Shown piece by piece: positions 60,501-64,000 of a DNA stretch of 64,000 nt. Positions within the stretch are counted from its first letter, which is position 1, and every line of letters starts with the position of its first letter. A model generated the notes under the pieces. That model saw nothing but the letters and a program-made list of their open reading frames with translations, did no database searches and had not been told where the DNA came from. Both the position numbers and the translations under genes were made by a program. The stretch is from Diphasiastrum complanatum (lineage: Eukaryota; Streptophyta; Lycopodiopsida; Lycopodiales; Lycopodiaceae): the NCBI GenBank assembly GCA_029204225.1, contig CM055110.1, positions 43,964,612 to 44,028,611 on the forward strand, in the 5' to 3' direction.

Positions 60501-60790
60501 CTAAAAGAACATTTACACTGACAATCAAATAGGTTAATTTACAAACTTGTATCTTTACTACTAGATCTATGTCGTAGGCTTCTTCCTTTCCGGACAGAAT
60601 TTCATCATATGCCCAGGCTTGCTGCAAATGAAACACAGATTCGCCTTTTTGGCCTTGATCCGGGACATAGACTTTTTCATCTTCTTCTTCTTCAACGGTT
60701 CCAATGCCATTTGATCCAATTCGTCAAAATACTTTGAAGCTTGGTCTAGACCTCGTTTCTTTTCTACTAAGAATTAGGAGGCAAAATATA
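57545..60790 (-). mobile_element. Ty3/gypsy remnant split by a nested LTR element
   Basis: Minus strand: gag tail with zinc knuckle CFICSKPGHMMKFC (about 60630-60590), protease-like NNSSTHNFI (60390), the region before reverse transcriptase (LAIDFKKHGLTFKEGD, SELEDVFP; 60308-59863), then the start of reverse transcriptase ([36 protein letters not shown]; 57820-57545). The two halves are in register on either side of the insertion 57821-59862 once one target copy is set aside. One stop in the second half, a frameshift near 60450, and truncation after the first RT blocks. Dead element. Confidence 0.85.
57821..59862 (-). mobile_element. Small non-autonomous LTR element with AGTT...AACT ends
   Basis: LTRs 57821-58215 (3', internally deleted) and 59390-59862 (5', 473 bp). 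Target duplication AAACT (57816-57820) and AAACC (59863-59867). On the minus strand the 5' LTR is followed at once by TAGTATCAGAGCGG (59389-59376), a primer-binding site with one mismatch, and the 3' LTR is preceded by AAGGGAG. The 1.17-kb interior has no recognisable gag or pol, so a TRIM/LARD-type parasite. Related solo LTR at 4033-4508. Confidence 0.85.
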
Positions 60791-61826
60791 TTGAAATTTC
60801 AATTTTAATTTTTTCATAAAGTTCACCTAGTTTTTCCTTTCAATCCAGGTCACTAATTTGATCCCTTCAATTTAGAAAGTTTTTAATGAAGTGAGGGATT
60901 AGATAGCCTTGAAGGCCCCTTATTACCTCACATTGGCCCTTTCTATTTTGATGTTTTTTTTTTGGGGGGAAGGGTGCGCTCCGAGGCCCTTCCGCCCGGG
61001 AATGTGGTGCACCCGAGGGTGGAGGCCTGAGGGTGCAGCACCTTCCGCGGGTGGAAGGCGGGAGGGAGCCGGCCCTTCCTCTACATGAATTTAGTTTTTA
61101 CATTTCTTTTATTTTTATTTTCTTTTTAATGTAAATTTTTCTTACACGCACCTTCCGGGCATAAGGTGCGTTAAAAAAAGAGAAATTTTTTTATGTGCAC
61201 CTTCCGGCATCCAGAAAGTGCCTATAAAAAAATTTTGTCCCACAGATTAGGTTTTGTGAGGCTGCTCCATTTTCTTTGTAAAAATGTTAAACTGATTTTA
61301 CGAAAATTGGAACTCAAAGAAAAAGCACTAATTGCTAGGCCATCTACAAAATTTCAAAGGTCAAGAAAATAGAATTTTCATGCCCTATCTTGAAGGTCTC
61401 CTCTCTCACCTCTGAGCAGCTTGAGGTAACTTGAGCAGCCTCTTTGTCCAACAAATTGAAAAATGGATTGGGTTAGGCTCAAAAGGGAATCTTGTAAGAA
61501 TCTAGGAGAAACCCTAAAATCATTGTATGGTACTCAATTTGTACCCTGTTGTAGTGCCCTAAGGGCACCTTTCCATGTGACCCGTTCACTGATGGAATAT
61601 CACAAAAATCAGAAGAACGGGCCGATCCTCTTGTGAATGGGTTTGTAAAAAAACCAAATTTTAGCTGCTGGATAGTGACATACATCAGAAAAAAGGATCG
61701 ATCTGTGGGTGAATGGGTTTACAGAATGGGTTTGTAAAAAAGCTAAAATTTAGTTGTTTACCTTGTAAATGTGTGACACACTTCTAGGGTGAGCCAACGC
61801 TAAGAATGCACAGGTCTGTGGGCACT
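60791..61826. other. Spacer with GC-rich hairpin cluster and diverged duplication
   Basis: 60955-61215 is GC-rich with repeated CACCTTCCG/GGAAGGTGC elements. 61620-61665 and 61715-61760 are diverged copies (GAATGGGTTTGTAAAAAA). No gene seen. Confidence 0.5.
60955..61215. repeat. GC-rich cluster of CACCTTCCGG motifs and hairpins
   Basis: CGCACCTT/AAGGTGCG forms an 8-bp stem at 61148-61171. Further copies of GCACCTTCCG lie at 61039 and 61197, and inverse forms at 60970-61000. Base composition contrasts sharply with the AT-rich surroundings. Confidence 0.6.
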
Positions 61827-62002
61827 TTAAATCTCAAAATTAACCCCTATAAATGCACTGGAGCTGTGGGCTTCTGCAATGTCGGCCAAATGCCTAGCAG
61901 TACGGCCTCTGAAATCACATTTCTTATAGCAAGCCTGTGGGTACTCAACACCATACATATTAGTGATCACAAGCATTTTCAACGCATTCTCTACTACCTG
62001 CA
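61827..62002 (-). CDS. Putative terminal exon of an unknown gene
   Basis: Preceded by TTTATATTTGCAG, then reads VVENALKMLVITNMYGVEYP and ends FIGVNFEI plus stop. GRTARHLADIAEAHSS is reminiscent of an ankyrin-type G-TA-HLA turn, but one motif is not enough. May belong with 62605-62735. Confidence 0.35.
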
Positions 62003-62604
62003 AATATAAACAACTGATCTCTTCTTTTCTAAGATCAGAAAGAAATCTCACTCACAATTACTTTCTTCTTAAGAATGAAGGCTCTAACACCAGATTGGAA
62101 AAAAAGAGACTGCTTCACATAGAATCTTATTATCTATTGCAAGCAATCATCACAATAATCCTTCAAAATGACTTAGGTTCTTAGATCATGAGAGAACAAA
62201 AGATGACCATCTCCAATCTTTTCATAATGAAAATGAGGAAGATACAAAATTAGCTGCATCCTTTGGGTACGTCCTTTCGGTACAACGGCTATGTTTTAGG
62301 CCTGTCAACAATTATTGAAACTGCAAATACTAAAGACTCATTAAACAATGCTCATATGCAACAATTATCCGTGTTATATATCAGTATGTAGATCTCATCA
62401 AGGGCTATTAAATAAGCACTATACTTTATCATATAAAAAAATTTATACCTCTTGCATTTCAGTGCTATTTTGCTGGTGCTATCCAACATATATGAACTAG
62501 CCATTTCGCAAGAGATAGTGTGACTGCTATTGGAGCAAAACTCGGCCCAAGACATGTTAAAACTTCTTTACCTTACTGCTTATCAAAGGAAATTAAAACT
62601 TCTT

Positions 62605-62735
62605 TACCTGCATCAAGTACTTGGAGTAAATCTTGGAACATCTTGTCATCACCTTCTGTTTTTCTTCCACTCCAATATTGTTGCAACAACAAAATTGTTT
62701 CCAAAAGATTGACTAACATACATACAAGTTGGACA
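62605..62735 (-). CDS. Putative internal exon of an unknown gene
   Basis: Open, compositionally protein-like frame (NLLETILLLQQYWSGRKTEG, MFQDLLQVLDA) ending at a GTAAAG that could be a donor. GGTAAAGAAGTTTTAA occurs twice just downstream, so a small duplication has doubled the exon border. Family not recognised. Confidence 0.35.
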
Positions 62736-63402
62736 ACCCCTTTCTAGTGATTCTTAAAATTAGATTCCATGTCTAAAATATTACTGTGTATGCATTCCGC
62801 TCTCAACCGATTCTTGTACAAATGTATAAAAGCTAACCCAAAATAAGTTTGTGCAGAGTCCTATTCAATCAAAATCTTGGAAGAAGCTCCCTCCGCTCCC
62901 CTGGGTCGTGTAACAGCCACAATGGGTTTTAATTCACAACCTCATAGGGCAGTATTCCCACACCAAGCTTGGTAGACACCCTTTGGTGTTGTTTCCAACA
63001 TTTGTAGCCTGCAATGCTCCAATCTTTCAACATGTAACCAGGACCTTCATTCTTTCTTTATTGATTAACAAGCCTACGAGGTGTTTGCTGCCAATGCGAC
63101 ATTCTAACCCTCAATATGAAAAAACTTCAAACTCTGTTAAAAAAAAGGATCAAAGACTTGTTCTGTTAGCTCTAATGTGTGCAAATGTCTACGTACACTA
63201 TTTTCAATCTCTTTAAGCATTAATGCAACTTCCAGTGGATCTAATATTCTGCAAACCATGCTACCACTGATCTGACAATGTTGCAACTACAGCCATCATT
63301 GAGCATTCATGGGCCTCTTGCTGCCCACGCTAGAGCTCCAATTCAAGGAATCTCAAGTCACAGTTGAGGCTTCACAAAATGTACAGCCCAATCCTGCATT
63401 CA

Positions 63403-63664
63403 TGTCAAGAATTAGATATGCAACATCAAGCATTCACCATAAGCAATCACCACAAGAAGGCGAAAGAAGAACACGCACTGTCACTCTATCACACTAACTC
63501 ATACAGAATGTGAAATGTACAAATAAACCCTGAACCCTGACAGAGAGAGAAAACCTATGAGTAGACTAATAGACTAGCCTACGGCTATTGACAACTGGTC
63601 ACAGCTGTCAACATTAATGTGCATCATAAACAGTAACAATGAAGTTTATCATTGATTTCTAACA
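63403..63664 (-). repeat. 3' LTR of copia element at the window end
   Basis: About 262 bp, TGTCAAGAATT...TTCTAACA on the plus strand. The minus strand reads TGTTAGAAATC, directly after the purine tract TTGAGGGAGAG. The left boundary is provisional. Confidence 0.6.
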
Positions 63665-63853
63665 CTCTCCCTCAATGATAAAATTACATTTTTCTATCCC
63701 TAATAGAGTACGAAACCTCTCAAATTTACATCTACCTAATGATTTGGTAAAAATATCTGCCATTTGATCTTCAGATTTACAAACATGTGTGGGTCCATAA
63801 CCCATTAGGATAAGAGTAACAACTAGCCTATGCATTGATCTAGCTACAATCAA
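63665..63853 (-). pseudogene. Copia RNase H C-terminus
   Basis: The motif SEDQMADIFTKSLGRCKFERF followed by RTLLGIEKCN is the conserved end of copia RNase H; the stop lies in the purine tract before the LTR. Upstream sequence (63854-64000) is not RNase H, so the element is truncated. Confidence 0.8.
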
Positions 63854-64000
63854 GAGTTATTTATGAGCATTCAATCAAACAAAAACCAATTGCCTCACCA
63901 TTCACCGTCAACTCAATGCACTAGTGCATTCATTCAATCAATCCAGCTCTAAGGAAGATACTTAAACAAAGACACTGAGACTCCAATCAAGCATTTTCCC

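Noticed and set aside
61148-61171. Hairpin as a factor-independent terminator
   Set aside because: Bacterial-type terminators do not apply in a plant nuclear genome.
63403-63664. Treating this LTR as the same family as the AGTT...AACT LTRs because both begin (T/A)GTTAGAAATC
   Set aside because: Similarity is limited to the first dozen bases; lengths (262 versus ~475 bp) and interiors differ.

Overview
The window is an AT-rich, intron-containing, repeat-dense stretch of a land-plant nuclear genome. The only complete host-type gene is a five-exon plant pectin methylesterase (7.6-9.5 kb). Nearly everything else is transposon or transposon-like: Ty1/copia, Ty3/gypsy and non-autonomous LTR elements, mostly broken and nested. 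Multicopy DUF7869-like and transposase-like genes suggest an early-diverging land plant (moss, liverwort, lycophyte or fern) rather than a flowering plant; that placement is inference. No CRISPR array, operon, rRNA or tRNA gene was recognised.

Layout. 0-1.3 kb: broken DUF7869-like gene. 2.1-4.9 kb: copia RT/RNase H remnant with its 3' LTR, into which a solo LTR with AGTT...AACT ends inserted (5-bp target duplication). 7.5-9.5 kb: pectinesterase, its ATG abutting a (TG)n(AG)n microsatellite. 11.3-15.9 kb: two inverted copies of an unknown two-exon gene (gene U) flanking a broken Ulp1-type protease gene. 16.3-17.5 kb: a repeat whose inverted paralogue lies at 30.9-37.0 kb. 18.2-21.2 kb: convergent pair made of a small unknown ORF (ORF-G) and a multi-exon transposase-like gene (TnpL). 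22.2-26.1 kb: non-coding LTR-derived element D. 26.1-27.2 kb: LTR plus gag start of copia family Cop2. 27.2 kb: another ORF-G piece. 27.65-30.2 kb and 31.25-36.29 kb: two Cop1 copia copies. 37.07-40.65 kb: Cop2 pol. 40.66-43.7 kb: second D element. 44.2-46.4 kb: second TnpL/ORF-G convergent pair. 47.26-49.61 kb: two convergent genes with a histone H3-like fold, one continuing into a Ulp1-type protease. 49.6-52.25 kb: third Cop1 copy, which cuts the second histone-like gene. 52.25-55.0 kb: D 5' LTR and another copia remnant. 57.5-60.8 kb: gypsy remnant interrupted by a 2-kb LTR element of the AGTT...AACT family. 61.8-62.8 kb: possible host-gene exons. 63.4-63.9 kb: 3' end of a further copia element.

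Most unusual content: a recurring non-LTR gene set (TnpL, ORF-G, gene U and an H3-fold/Ulp1 gene) with shared intron positions, repeated convergent order and a recurring motif near GATATCGGATCAGCGTGC. I read this as debris of a large multi-gene DNA element, or a lineage-specific gene cluster, that encodes a histone-like protein fused to a SUMO/ubiquitin-like protease. Every copy here is damaged, so intact copies elsewhere in the genome would be needed to define it.
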